From: Patiria miniata
Taxonomy: Eukaryota > Echinodermata > Asteroidea > Valvatida > Asterinidae
DNA: 64,000 nt
Direction of reading: 5' to 3'
Assembly: GCF_015706575.1 (NCBI RefSeq)
Contig: NW_024037052.1
Span: 13,814,711-13,878,710, forward strand
Positions 1 to 10,882 of the stretch are shown in pieces. The notes beneath the pieces are model-generated. The model ran no database searches. It saw only the letters and a list, made by a program, of their open reading frames with translations, and was not told where the DNA came from. The first letter of the stretch is position 1. Every line of letters begins with the position of its first letter. The position numbers were made by a program, and so were the translations under genes.

Positions 1-2156
1 CTCTTTGTTTTTGCATAATTCTTTTTCCAAGTACAGCTTTGTTCCCATAGTCTCTTCCTCCAGTCCTTTGCATATGCAGAAGCGTCGATTTCTTGTCAGC
101 AATAGAGCCTGAAAGTACGCCATTTGTCTTTGAGCTTCCGGACCTTCCGTGACCCTTCTATGGGCATTTTACACGGCATTGCCCCTTCTCTTGCTATAAT
201 TTTTGACAGAATGTTTTTAACCGTAATCAGCCCCGAGTAATATTCATGTTGGGATTTGATCTTGGCGGGCACAAAATTATGAATAATCAGTTTCAGATTG
301 GTAAAAAAGGAATTTTACTTACGACCTTCAAATCCAGATTTTCGTACTGACGTCTCCTTGTTCGATCTCGTTTGTATTCACATTGCGTACTTGCATGAGG
401 ACAAAAAAAAACGATGCGAAGATTTATACCTCAACCTCGTCTCCAGTGCTTACTTTATTTTCAACCTCATTTCCAATAGTAAACGCTGGGATTGGAACTT
501 ACTTCATGAATCCAGATTCGAAACTTCAATTATCAAGAAATGGAATTATATCGTGTACTTGGTGCTGTTATTTCGTGTATTACGTGTTTTCACGTTCATT
601 GCAATTATTACGTTTACACCTTCTTAAAAATAATCATTTCGTATCCAATTTGCTCATATTAATATGAAATGTGATACTGCATATTGACTGGCTAAGATTG
701 TGACATTTCAACTTGAAAAAAAGTTTTTCGAAACTCACGCCATGCTCACGCAGCGACGAATTGATTCTGTGTTTACCCCAGACACCACGTACTAAAACAA
801 ACGCTTATGTAAGGCACAGCACGGCGCCAGACTATTCCTCATTTGCAAACGTGTTCAGGGTGAGAGAGCAGGTAGTGGTGGGAGCGTACTGTTCGACACC
901 CTGGGAACGAGGCTGTTACCTACCTACATCCAATGGATTCTAGATCTAGCCTGGTTTGTTTGAATTACGCTTTAATACAGTTCTTATCAACGGTCATTAT
1001 ATATTTATGTATAAATGACAATTAGTCCTTCAAGTTTAATCAAACAAATTGTGTGTCCCAAAAGACATTTTAGTCTCCTAATTAAAGTTGAAGTTTTTAC
1101 CCAATGACTGCCACAAAAATTGTTTCATAAAAGTTCAACTAGTTGGCCTGTATTTTAGATTTTCGGAAGTGAGAGGCAATTTTTTGGCATGATATGTCTC
1201 GTTCTCGTCATGCGATTTTTCAGTTACCATAAATTGAGTTGCTAGTTAAAATTGTGCAAAAACCTTTTCCGAGGGTGATTTTCTTAAGAAATAAATGTAC
1301 CAAAAATAATTTCAAAAACTCCGACTTTTACACACTATTTTTTTTATCCTAGGGGTTTCGCTCGTACCCCCCGCCCTGCAAACAAGACGCTGGGAAGGGC
1401 ATATGAATTCACGCTCTGATTGGATAGATTTTGCGCGACCTGTGACCCACGCGTCATCACGGTCATGACTCTGCAAAGTTTGAAACTGCAGTTAATACTG
1501 ATTCATTACTCTTTTATTCCAGTTAAAAAAAAACTATTCTGGTTTTGGGTTAAACTTGAAAATAGCACCGACATTACACTTTTACGCGCAAAGTGAATGC
1601 GGTGAGCAGTTCTGTCAATACACGTCATATAGGCATCAGTCTTGGAACACGCACGTTTAAATTACCTTTGACATAACAAAAGTGTAAAGGAAACTGTTTT
1701 GTTGTTGATAATCTCTTCCTATTTGAAACAGTGCTGTTATTCAAAAATTTCAGCTAACCCCTCCCCAGAAATTTTCCCCTAATGTCCGGTGTCTCTCTAA
1801 GGTATCATTTATATGACGACAAAATGTCTCCTATAAGGTATCAAAAAATGACTGTCAAAGTTTTAATAGGCCTCTTTCATTTAATGTTCCTTTTTACTTC
1901 CAATCTTATCCTGTATATAATACCCTCTCATACTTAAACACATTTACAACAAAAGCTATCAGTTTTACGCACACAGCTAACTACAAAGCTATTTAACAAT
2001 GTTCAGTTAAAAATAAGAGTTAAGTCATCCGTATAATCATTGTCCTATAATGTCACCTTTGCCTTTTGCCTTTTGCAATGATCTTTCAGAGGTATACATA
2101 TTTGCCAAAGTACCGGGTTCAAAACATTAATTACAATACTCTATATTCCTAAAAGC
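1..2156. other. AT-rich intergenic DNA, no gene recognised
   Basis: Only short AT-rich open frames occur here, without recognisable domains, signal peptides or exon-like boundaries. A short C-rich patch near 1366-1380 is the only base-composition change. I see no repeat boundary that I can define. Confidence 0.5.
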
Positions 2157-3980
2157 AATTAATAGTACAACTGTGTGGATAATTGCAGATAAATATAACT
2201 ATTCATTTCACTTTGCTCATATTGCTCACGAAAATGTACAAATAACGATACAAATGCAATCTGGACAAATAAGTTTGAAACTCAGTGGACTCATATAATT
2301 TGTGTGTGTACACAAAAAAACTCATACATGTACTTGCATGATTTTCGAGTGAGGTTATTGATGTAAAATCCCACCATACAAAGTTTTAACTCATATTCAA
2401 TTCGTTTGATATTTGAAATCAATGTTTGGATTTGTAAAAACACGAACAATTCGCACCATGTTTTATTTAATTAAATGTCAACTCGCCTGGTGGAATTTTC
2501 TTCAATATTGAAATATAATGTATTTCAACCAAGTAACTCTTCCGTTGCAATCTGTAACCTATATGTCATATCTTTTATCTGTTTCCACACTAGATTAATA
2601 CATTTATTAAATGCGAATGAATATTTAATAATCAATATTGCAAATTACACCTTCAGATTAAGTTTACATCTCAAGCCCTCGGAAAAGAAGAAGAAACAAA
2701 AAGCAAAAAAGAGGCGCGAAGTCATAGTGGTGTTAATTTAATGGGTTGGGGAGGGGGCAAAATGTCCCTGCCTCCCTCTAAAACTGATAAATCGAGAATA
2801 TGTTGAGAAATGCAGGAATTTATTTGAGAAAAATATGTTTTGCCCTCCTCCAGAAAAAATCCTGGCGATGCCCATGTGCATTAACTCAAGTTGTGAACAT
2901 TAAGCTACAAAATTCTTTCAAAGGCGTAAATCCGAAGAAAGATGGGGAGGATGTCCCTTTTCTCGACTTCACCTGGAATGGGCCGTACGATCACCCCTCG
3001 GGTTTTGTACTGAACTCAAAATATGCCGTGATAGTTGTGTTTTTCCCCAAAAAAATACCGAGATCTTTCTCAGATATTCTTCATCAGGGTTTCATTTGAT
3101 TTAATGCATGTATGAGGTATAAGAAGAAATGAAAAGTTTGTTATTTTTTCCCTTGATGAATTTTCACCTTGTATGATTTAATAAAACAAAACATACTACA
3201 TGCAGTTTTCTAATCTAGACGTCTGAAACCTTCTAAATAAGGTGTTTAACGTTGTTTTGGGGGCTGCCTTTGCGCGCAAACAGAATCCGCCAGCGATTTT
3301 TTTATTTTATTTACATAACAGTCTGGGGTATACCGTGTATTTTCCTACCAGACCATTGCATATCAGCGCTTATTGAGCCGAGACTATAGTATCCATATGG
3401 TATTTGCGTTGAACTTGTTATACAAAGAGTGAACACTACACAACTGAGTTTATATTCAAAATGACAATTTGCAATTAAAGGTTAAATTATCTCCCATACA
3501 TGAAAAGTGTATTGAAAATGTAGTTATTTCAACTAAGTTACTCCTCCGTTGTAATTATTTGTAGCGTTTTCTTATCTTTTATTCTTTTTACTAAATAAAT
3601 GCAGCATGTATTGTGCCGTAGTGCTCCAATTGTTTTAATTGCATTATTAGATAACAAAGAACGTTGAATTTCAATATGCAAATTACACTCACAGTGTTAC
3701 CTCTACTATACAATGAAAGCAGTAACATGCACATTAAATAAACAATATTCTTTCTATCAACCAATTCTTACAAAAATGTATCTCAAGGGCTTTAATTAGG
3801 GGGAAATTGTATTTTCCCCATTTTTTTTACCGGAAGGGTCGGGTCGTAGGATAATCATGAAAGTAACTTCCTCCTGCCTTTTTTTCTATTTTTACATACC
3901 CTTATGAACTGAAACGAAAATGAGAGTACGAAAGAAAATGTTATGGTGTACTATTTACGACACACTGCGTTGCCTCTTCA
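2157..3980. other. Unit-1 left flank, no gene
   Basis: This part matches about 15772-16860 of unit 2 at reduced identity. It also contains a diverged internal direct repeat: about 2500-2680 resembles about 3520-3700, both running through a sequence like CAACTAAGTAACTC and an A/T-rich tract. No coding signal was recognised. Confidence 0.5.
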
Positions 3981-3981
3981 C

Positions 3982-4130
3982 AATGGCGTACAGGGGGTTG
4001 GGCACGGGGGGGGGGGGGGCACGTGCCCCCAGCGAATGTTCATGTTCCATCGGGTGCCCCCCCCCCCCCATTTACAATTTTGAATTGAACAAATGTATAT
4101 ATATCCCACGTGCCCCTAAGTCGCGTGTTG
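3982..4130. repeat. G-run/C-run dispersed repeat, copy 1
   Basis: A 'GGCGTACAGGG' start leads into a G13 run, CACGTGCCCCC, a C13 run, and a tail with TTTTGAATTGAA and CACGTGCCCCT. A related, more decayed copy lies at about 16870-17030 in unit 2, so the repeat was probably already in the ancestral unit. It belongs to the G/C-homopolymer elements also seen near 34072, 44385, 47050 and 55083. Confidence 0.6.
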
Positions 4131-4193
4131 AATAGGCGACGCGGCGTGTCATCTATAGTACACCATAAAACTGTGATGAGGACTAGAACCAAC

Positions 4194-4754
4194 GGGGGCC
4201 GCCCGATAGTCCGAAGGTTCGATAGTCCGAATGCACCAAATTTCCATAAGAGGGAGTTCGTTAGTCCGAAAATGAAATAAGGTTCGTTAATCCGAACATT
4301 TGATGCAATAGTCCGAAGGTTGATTAATCCGAAGGTTCATTAGTCCGAAGGTTACTTTATCCGAAGGTTCGATAGTCTGAATTTAGAATAAGGTTAATCA
4401 TTCCGAAGTTCAATAGTCCGAAACAAAAATAAGGTTCAATAGTCCGAAGGTTCATTATTCCGAATTGACAATAAGGTTCGTTAGTCCGAAAAGACAATAA
4501 AGTCCGATAGTCAGAATCGACAATCAGGTCCGATAGTCCGATAGACTATCGAACCTTATTGTCAATTCGGACTATCGAACCCTACCGTATATTCGGTCTA
4601 TCGAACCTTATCATCTATTCGGACTATCGAACCTTATTGTCGATTCTGGCTATCGAATCCCATCGTCTATTCGGACTAACGAACCTTCGGACTAATGACC
4701 CTTCGGACTAAAGAACTTCGGACTATCGAACCTTCGGACTATCGGGCTGTAACC
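4194..4754. mobile_element. Palindromic MITE-like element with short-unit arms, 8-bp TSD
   Basis: The element is flanked by a perfect GAACCAAC duplication (4186-4193 and 4755-4762). Its ends are inverted: CGCCCGATAGTCCGAAGG on the left and the complement of CAGCCCGATAGTCCGAAGG on the right. The left arm is an array of GGTTCGATAGTCCGAA units, often with 9-10 base spacers such as TCGACAATAA; the right arm is the same array inverted, so the whole element could fold into one hairpin. Unit 2 has the uninterrupted site near 17268. An 8-bp duplication is typical of hAT elements. No transposase frame is present. Confidence 0.85.
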
Positions 4755-4762
4755 GAACCAAC

Positions 4763-5870
4763 ACGTATATGTTCGACAGTAGCCGCGTCTGTTGTGTGGT
4801 GTAGATATAAACTTGAGGTGAAAATGAAAGTATAATTTAACTTGTCTGGGCCCACATGTCATCTTGACATTGTGCCAAGTTCAACACGTCTCATCCTGTT
4901 TACCAGACATTACTCACATTTTGTACAAGGAAATAAAAAATATCTATGTCATCATGATTGTCTAAACAGACATGGTATGTAAGAGCGGTTAGTCTATAAG
5001 CCCATGATATATTAGGGGTACAAACACTCAATCCCTAAGTTCGTAACATATTGTAAGGCGAATGTGAAACAGTTAATTATGAAATTTGTTTTAACCTTCG
5101 GTCGTGTCGTTTGAAGGAAAATACAATTTTATCCTGATTGTCTAATTAACAGAAATCGTATGCAAGAGCGATTCTTATATAAGCCCATGAAAGATTAGGG
5201 ACACAAACACTCCGTCCTCAACATTTGCAATGCCACTGTAAAACAATTAATTAAAAAATTAAGGATAATACTTGAAAAATATTTTGGATAATACCTACCA
5301 CAATGCATCATCCATAACTACGGTGTCCCGCAGAACATTGGTCACTTTTAGATTCGTTTAGATGCGTTCATACATTAAAAACAAATAATTGACCATAATA
5401 TCACTTGATTAAGTTACTTCTAAATATGAGATCAATTCAAACTAATTGATGCCAGTTGAAAACGTTTGAAACGACAGTACTTCAAAGACCACCGCCTATG
5501 CTTTCCATTATTAAAGCTACAGAATGTCTCATTGGATATATCGTTATAAGCTGTAAACCCTTGTGTGTGATTTTTGTGTTCAACGTGTAAGGAGAGGTAA
5601 TAGTGAGGTTGAATCAACAGTTCTCCACAATCAATTGTCAGGTTCTGGTATAGAATATAATGTGACTTAAAAGCTTTAATAGCCAGCTGATCCTCAGCTG
5701 ATTCGAGATTATTGCGTTAATTATTGCAGTAATTCCCATTTCCCCTAATACAAAATCACACCCAATGGTTTTACAAACTTATGTTTTGCTTAAAATACGC
5801 GTGGAAGCCTATAACACTGTTGGTTACATTAGACCTATAATTGCAGTTTTTAATACTTTCGTAAGGGGTT
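4763..5870. other. 3' flank of Ig receptor gene 1, no gene
   Basis: This is collinear with about 17290-18491 in unit 2 and highly similar over long runs (for example 5160-5240 against 17690-17765). It probably contains the 3' untranslated region of the minus-strand Ig gene. No obvious AATAAA on the minus strand stands out next to the stop codon. Confidence 0.45.
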
Positions 5871-7652
5871 TTATACATCACCACGAACTTCAGCGTAAAG
5901 TGTCTCCTCAGCGCGGTCGTGAATCATCTGATTGGCCTCTGTTTGCTCCTTGAGATCCAAGTCAGCGTAAACGAGTCCCTCAGCATTCATGTGCTGTCGA
6001 CCTGTGTCTTCTGGCCGGGCATGCTCACCATCTGTCCCGTCTGCTCCTGCCGTATCCCGTGCGGAGGTAGAGTGGCAGGTTGCGTAGATGACTGGGCCGC
6101 TACTCGCTGCGTCTGTCCCCTCGGTGCTTGGAGACTGGCCGCTCACATTATGGCTGTCGGGGTTGGTTGGAGATGATACCGCGTAGTGTTGTACCACTCC
6201 TCGTTTAGACTCGTCGACAGCGGCATACAAAACGGCCTGACTCTCTACCGCTGCCTCTGGTGATGTCTGACTGTTACAAGGACCGAGGTGTACCGTCGAT
6301 TCTTGCGGCGGTTCTTCGTATGTGGGCGAAATTTCTGGTGCTGTCGTGAAACCGGCGCGTCTGTCTTCTCGAGAGGGTCTCTGGGCTTGGCTGGTTCCGT
6401 CAGCATTTTGTTTATTCTTCTTCAAGTAGCACGAGAGTACGATTATAGTGAAGATCAGGAAACTCACCCCAAGGGTACCTGCCATGATCACCCCCGAGGG
6501 AAGACCTTCAGACGCATCATCAGCACCGGAATCACTGTCGTCGGTATTTTCTTCAGTTTTCATTACTCTAGTGGTTTTTGGATATGTTCGTGCAGGCGGA
6601 GTTGTCGATGGAGATGGAAGAACAACCAGTAGGGACTCATTCTCACATCGTTTGGATTCGCCGTCGAGAACTACAAAGCATATTACACGAGAGTTGTTGT
6701 GTTCTTCAGCTGACACTTCAATAATCTCTAGAGTCTGACCGTGTCGACTTAAGTTAAATTGACCCTCATAATCGACCAAATTTGAGAGGCTAACCCTCTT
6801 TGCATCTTTTCCATCGTGTGGTTTAACACGCCATTTGTAGTCGTCTACCATCACTTGGGGTGTCGCCTCTACGTAACAGGTAAAAGTCGCCTTCTGCCCC
6901 TCATGCAAAGTGACCGATGGAGGGGAGACAGAAACAACTGTTGGTATTTGGAGAGGTGTCAGGGAGCAGTTTGGACCACTGATATCGGGACCGGCTACAC
7001 ATGTGAACTCCTTCATGTTGTCAGTTTTGTTCAGCATGAGCTCAATCGAACTGACATTTCCTGGATTCGTTTCACGTGCAGGACCTATTTGCTCAGCAGG
7101 ACCATATGATGGTGTTTGGTACCATGTCAAGATGCTCGGTGGATCTTCCTGGGAGAGAGTGCATCTCAATGAGATATTTGTACCGATGGTGGGATGTGGA
7201 GGGTCTACCTCACACGAAGGAGGAATCCTTGGTGGTAGATTATTGACTGTCAGTGAGATCTCATCAGACATATAACTACCGCCATTGTAAAGATAACACC
7301 AGTATTGCCCACTGTCTTCTGGCTTTACGTTACGGATATCAATCTGGTAATGTCTATTTTCATTATCACGGGCGTCTATTCGAGGTGTTATCCGTTTCTG
7401 AAGCCCGGCAATTAGCACATTTGTACAAGAGACTAAATTGTCTTCGGTTGTTTGCCTGTTTCGTCTGTAGAACCACGATAATCCAAAGGGACAGGAACTG
7501 GTTGCAAACTCGGACCAACAAGTCAGTGTGACATTGCTGCCAGCATCAACCGTCAAACTGGATGGCTCTGAAATTCGGGTGAAAAGGTTGTTTGCATTAC
7601 AAAGCGCTGCTCCGATAAGCAGCAACGTGATAAACGTAATTTTGGATACCAT
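5871..7652 (-). CDS. Three-Ig-domain type I receptor with ITIM/ITSM-like tail (copy 1)
   Basis: This 593-residue single-exon protein starts with a signal peptide (residues 1-20, ending LCNA). Ig1 runs about 30-137 with Cys45, Trp60 and the DSGQYWC motif ending at Cys119; Ig2 about 140-236 with Cys164 and Cys218; Ig3 about 238-346 with Cys259, Trp274 and Cys325. A Pro/Thr stalk (347-386) precedes the membrane helix (387-409) and a KKNK stop-transfer. The tail of about 180 residues has six tyrosines: Tyr445 (YEEP), Tyr476 (VLYAAV), Tyr490, Tyr523 (VIYATC), Tyr562 (LVYADL) and Tyr586 (TLYAEV). Tyr476 and Tyr562 fit the ITIM consensus and Tyr586 the ITSM (TxYxxV). By analogy with vertebrate ITIM receptors it would recruit SH2 phosphatases at the plasma membrane; that is inference. 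The ligand is unknown. It lies head to head with the LRR-TIR gene at 12669. Confidence 0.88.
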   Translation of the reverse strand: MVSKITFITLLLIGAALCNANNLFTRISEPSSLTVDAGSNVTLTCWSEFATSSCPFGLSWFYRRNRQTTEDNLVSCTNVLIAGLQKRITPRIDARDNENRHYQIDIRNVKPEDSGQYWCYLYNGGSYMSDEISLTVNNLPPRIPPSCEVDPPHPTIGTNISLRCTLSQEDPPSILTWYQTPSYGPAEQIGPARETNPGNVSSIELMLNKTDNMKEFTCVAGPDISGPNCSLTPLQIPTVVSVSPPSVTLHEGQKATFTCYVEATPQVMVDDYKWRVKPHDGKDAKRVSLSNLVDYEGQFNLSRHGQTLEIIEVSAEEHNNSRVICFVVLDGESKRCENESLLVVLPSPSTTPPARTYPKTTRVMKTEENTDDSDSGADDASEGLPSGVIMAGTLGVSFLIFTIIVLSCYLKKNKQNADGTSQAQRPSREDRRAGFTTAPEISPTYEEPPQESTVHLGPCNSQTSPEAAVESQAVLYAAVDESKRGVVQHYAVSSPTNPDSHNVSGQSPSTEGTDAASSGPVIYATCHSTSARDTAGADGTDGEHARPEDTGRQHMNAEGLVYADLDLKEQTEANQMIHDRAEETLYAEVRGDV

Positions 7653-8180
7653 TTTTGATATACGTTTATTTTGTTTGAACAGCAGGTTCTAAGAAAAATA
7701 AACCTTCCAGTTTCCCGTGAAGGTAAGCTGAACTGTGGACACCTCTGTGTGACTAGTTTGAAGTAACGGCATTCCAAAGCGTGAATAAATGTCCTAAAAA
7801 GTCATACGCCAAGGACAACATCAATTGCCTGAACCGAATACAGCTCTGGGCTCAATGCTCCCTGCCCATCGTCACATCCGTAATGCCACAATAACTGACA
7901 GTATTTCCTAACATACATCTACTGCTGGAAAACTATTAAGTGTAACCGGAAACAATGTCATGACAAGCGGAAGCCCTTGGTTTTTATGAGCCCATTTTCA
8001 GTTCCTGGTTCAGTTGTATATACATTCTTTCATCTCTCCAGCTATGAGGAAATTTGAAGGATGAGGTTTTGCAGGATTTTGCCACTGAGTGTGATCTTGT
8101 TATTAATTCGATTATTTATTATCAATTTGTGTTCAATAAACATTTGCAAACCGCATATTTTTTGATGTAGTATGGTTATG
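7653..8180. promoter_or_regulatory. Upstream region of Ig receptor gene 1
   Basis: The region is shared with 20256-20800 of unit 2, including the stretch with AAGTGTAACCGGAAACAATG and a conserved TTGTATATA followed by CATCTCTCCAGCTAT (about 8011-8044). It should hold the minus-strand promoter and 5' leader. A possible acceptor (TTTTCTTAG on the minus strand near 7690) precedes the ATG in copy 1 but its AG is lost in copy 2, so a leader intron is not supported. Confidence 0.4.
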
Positions 8181-8768
8181 TACGAAATCCCCGTTAGTAC
8201 CAACATTTTTATTTTGAAATTGTTTTTTTTTTTTTTTTGGAATTTCCTTTGGGGGGGGGGATTTTTTTTTTTTTTTTTTTTTATTCATTTTTTTAATTTT
8301 TTTTTTAAATTTTTTTTGTGACACTTTACGAAACGAAGGTTTGGTACGCGGGCATTGCCGTACTTCATGTCTACTATGTACAAGAACGATTTCAGGCCAT
8401 AGCGGAAGTGTCGTACGGTCCATGGTTTCATAAAGGCCGCGCGGTCTATATTAAGTAACTTTTGGAAATTTGGGGTTTTTTTTTAATTTTTATTTTTTTT
8501 ACCTACCTGCCGTCAGCGGTGCCCTTCCCCTGAGTAGTCTGGTTCCAGATTCATCAGGAATATTCAGAATCTTTGGTCTGGGAACCAGACTTCTCAGGCC
8601 GGAAGGGCGCCGCTGACGGCAGGTAGGTAAAAAAAATTCCAAAAAAGAAAAACATTTAAAAAAAAAAAAACAAATCGAAAAATACCCAAATTTCAAAAAA
8701 AAAATCAAAAAATCAAAAAAACTAAAACCTTTTCAAAAAAAAAAAGTTGGCACTAACGGGCTTTCGTA
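8181..8768. mobile_element. Inverted-repeat element absent from unit 2
   Basis: The ends are inverted copies of TACGAAA followed by CCCGTTAGT and CCAAC (left 8181-8207, right 8746-8768). Inside is a second perfect-looking inverted repeat, 8501-8528 against 8601-8628, built on ACCTACCTGCCGTCAGCG, with T-runs and A-runs on either side and a G10 run near 8252. Unit 2 reads straight through (about 20855, GTTATG then TAATGTAATCTGA). No transposase is encoded, so it is a non-autonomous DNA element. Confidence 0.75.
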
Positions 8769-9136
8769 GGATTGTAATCTGATTCATGATTGTATATAGC
8801 TCCACCGCGCCTGGTTTCCATTAGCCCAAAACAAATCAGATTATTCTGACAAATTTAAGGTCAGATAGCCGCCACCGTTAATGACCCAAAAAGGGAAAGT
8901 GTCCGAAATACATTTCGTTGAAACTCCGATTATGCTCGCAATAGTTCGAGTATTTCCGGTCATAAATATTTATTATACATATTTATCTACAACAAAATAC
9001 CTGTCATGTTTGCTACCGATAAAGTTCTTAGCTTATTGCTTGCACATAGATATTTCAATGCCGTGCGTATAATGTTGTATTAATTGTCCGAACAGACGTT
9101 GTGCCTTTATATGCACCCAAAAGAGGGCGGGCTTTG
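8769..9136. other. Shared intergenic DNA between elements
   Basis: Collinear with about 20865-21060 and 21700-21895 of unit 2. It contains the uninterrupted site (about 8930) for the 637-bp element present at 21062-21698 in unit 2. No gene recognised. Confidence 0.5.
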
Positions 9137-9720
9137 CAGACTTGTATGACTCGTGACTTGGACTCGGACTTGAGTCACGATGACAAATGACTCGGACTTG
9201 GACTCGGACTCGACCTGGGCGACTCGGGACTCGACCAAAATTATCATAAATGGCTTATTATTTTTCAATAATCACAAATTATTTTGAAGACGATCCGCTC
9301 CTGAGCAAGCGATACAGTCTGTGTAGTGGCGATATGATGCGCATCTAACATACACTGCGCATGCGGCCGGTTAGTTTCCGATATATTGATTTGGGAAATC
9401 AACGTATCGAAACATGTACCCCAGCATCCACACTTGATATTGCGTAAATGCAAGCTTGATGGTGTTCGGTACCAGATTATCCTCTCCAGACACTGTTGTC
9501 TTGCCTGTACATGTATTACCAGTTCATTAACTTACGGAAAAGCTGTGAAAAATGGAAACATTTATTCTTTGAAGTTTTAGCAGTGCCTCCAAATCGGACT
9601 CGGATTCGACATTTGTGACTCGTGACTCGGACTCGACCTGCATGACTCGGGACTCGGACTTGGGAAAGGTGACTCGGACTCGGATTCCATGTTTTTTTTT
9701 ACTCGAATACAAGTCTGGGA
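9137..9720. mobile_element. Element with GACTCGGACT arrays and CAGACTTGTA ends
   Basis: The left end is CAGACTTGTATGACTCG and the right end carries its inverted form. Next to each end is an array of GACTCGGACT/GACTTGGACT units (about 9147-9235 and 9593-9690), with about 355 bases of unique sequence between. Flanks are CTTTG (9132-9136) and CTCTG (9721-9725), an imperfect target duplication. Unit 2 has the uninterrupted sequence near 21890 (GGGCTTTGTGCGTCACG). No coding frame seen. Confidence 0.7.
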
Positions 9721-10717
9721 CTCTGTACGTCATGTTTTAGTTTTTGAGTGTGACGGTTACTGTCGCTGGAATGCTGCGATCCCACCTTGAGAATGTACAT
9801 TTAAAGTCTCCACATATATAACATTCTTGGTAGCTTGTCACTCTAGAAGTAAGTTAATTATTCTAGAACTAAAGTTAATTATTCACGCAAGCCGTACACA
9901 TCACGTAACACACATTCATGGGTTCTTAGGAACTTTTATTCGTGTTTAATCAATGTGACTGAATGGTCCCTTATAAACCTGGGCGTGTCGTGATCACGCT
10001 AGAGGTACTATTCCTCACGAGGGATATGTCATCGCTGCCGCTCTCCAGCCAAATACCACGGTCCGGCCGTCTACATGGTCCAAGTCCAACGGACCCATGA
10101 TCAAGCCAAGACCAAGACCAAGACCATTACCATGAAGGCCAAGACCATGATGTCCAAGATCCAAGCCTGAGGCCCTACCATGCCGGGGAACCAAGACCTG
10201 ACTCTCTGATGACCTCAAGCCAACAACACGGATCTCAAGCCGACACACCGCTCCGTCCACGCCCCTCATTACACCCCTCTTTCGTTATGGATACCGGTAT
10301 CCCCTTAGTTTATTTATAATTCATTGTATTGTATTTTGGGATTTAATGTAGAAGTGTTAATTTTCTTGATTTGAGAGAAGGTAATTTAATTTCGTTCTTT
10401 GAAACTTAATCTTCGTCTCAGTCGTCCTTTCTTTATGGGTTCTGTTTTGTCCGTCTCATTTTACATTATTTATATTCAACCCGAAAACCACAACAGCAAA
10501 TATCTGACTTCGTAACAGTTACGGTTACCCGACCTAATAATTCTCAGAACAGTCTGAATATTTTGTTCTCGGAAACAGAGTACATTGCACTTTGCTGTAT
10601 CGAAAGATTTAGGGTAGGCTTACCGTATGAAAATAAATTAAATACAAAGATGTTTGGTTTACAACTTTCTGTTTGGAAAACAAATCACGCGGATCGTGTA
10701 CCGTTTTGCTTTACTAA
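9721..10717. other. Intergenic DNA with CCAAGA-rich tract
   Basis: A low-complexity stretch of CCAAGACC/CCATGA units lies at about 10078-10190; the open frame it makes on the minus strand looks like a repeat artefact. Segments at 9735-9770 and 10545-10700 match unit 2 near 21905-22095. No gene recognised. Confidence 0.5.
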
Positions 10718-10882
10718 GGGAATAAATGTGTGCTCCGGAGGTTTTTATCACTCTGTTTAATACCACTTAGAGTCTGGGTGCTGATAATTACCCGAGCTGG
10801 AGGCGAGGGTAATTATCAGCACCCAGACTCGAAGTGGTATTAAACAGAGTGATAAATACCGACGGAGTACATATTTATTCCC
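10718..10882. repeat. Long hairpin, arms about 73 bases
   Basis: The left arm (10718-10790, from GGGAATAAAT to ATAATTACCC) is almost the exact reverse complement of the right arm (10807-10882), with about 16 bases of loop (GAGCTGGAGGCGA). It opens a stretch of about 630 bases (to about 11350) that unit 2 lacks, so it is probably one end of an inserted element whose other end I could not define. Confidence 0.8.

Noticed and set aside
298-667. Two overlapping open frames of about 100 codons
   Set aside because: AT-rich composition, no domain, no conserved copy and no splice or promoter context.
10015-10269. Minus-strand open frame rich in Gly, Leu and His
   Set aside because: Produced by the CCAAGA/CCATGA low-complexity tract.
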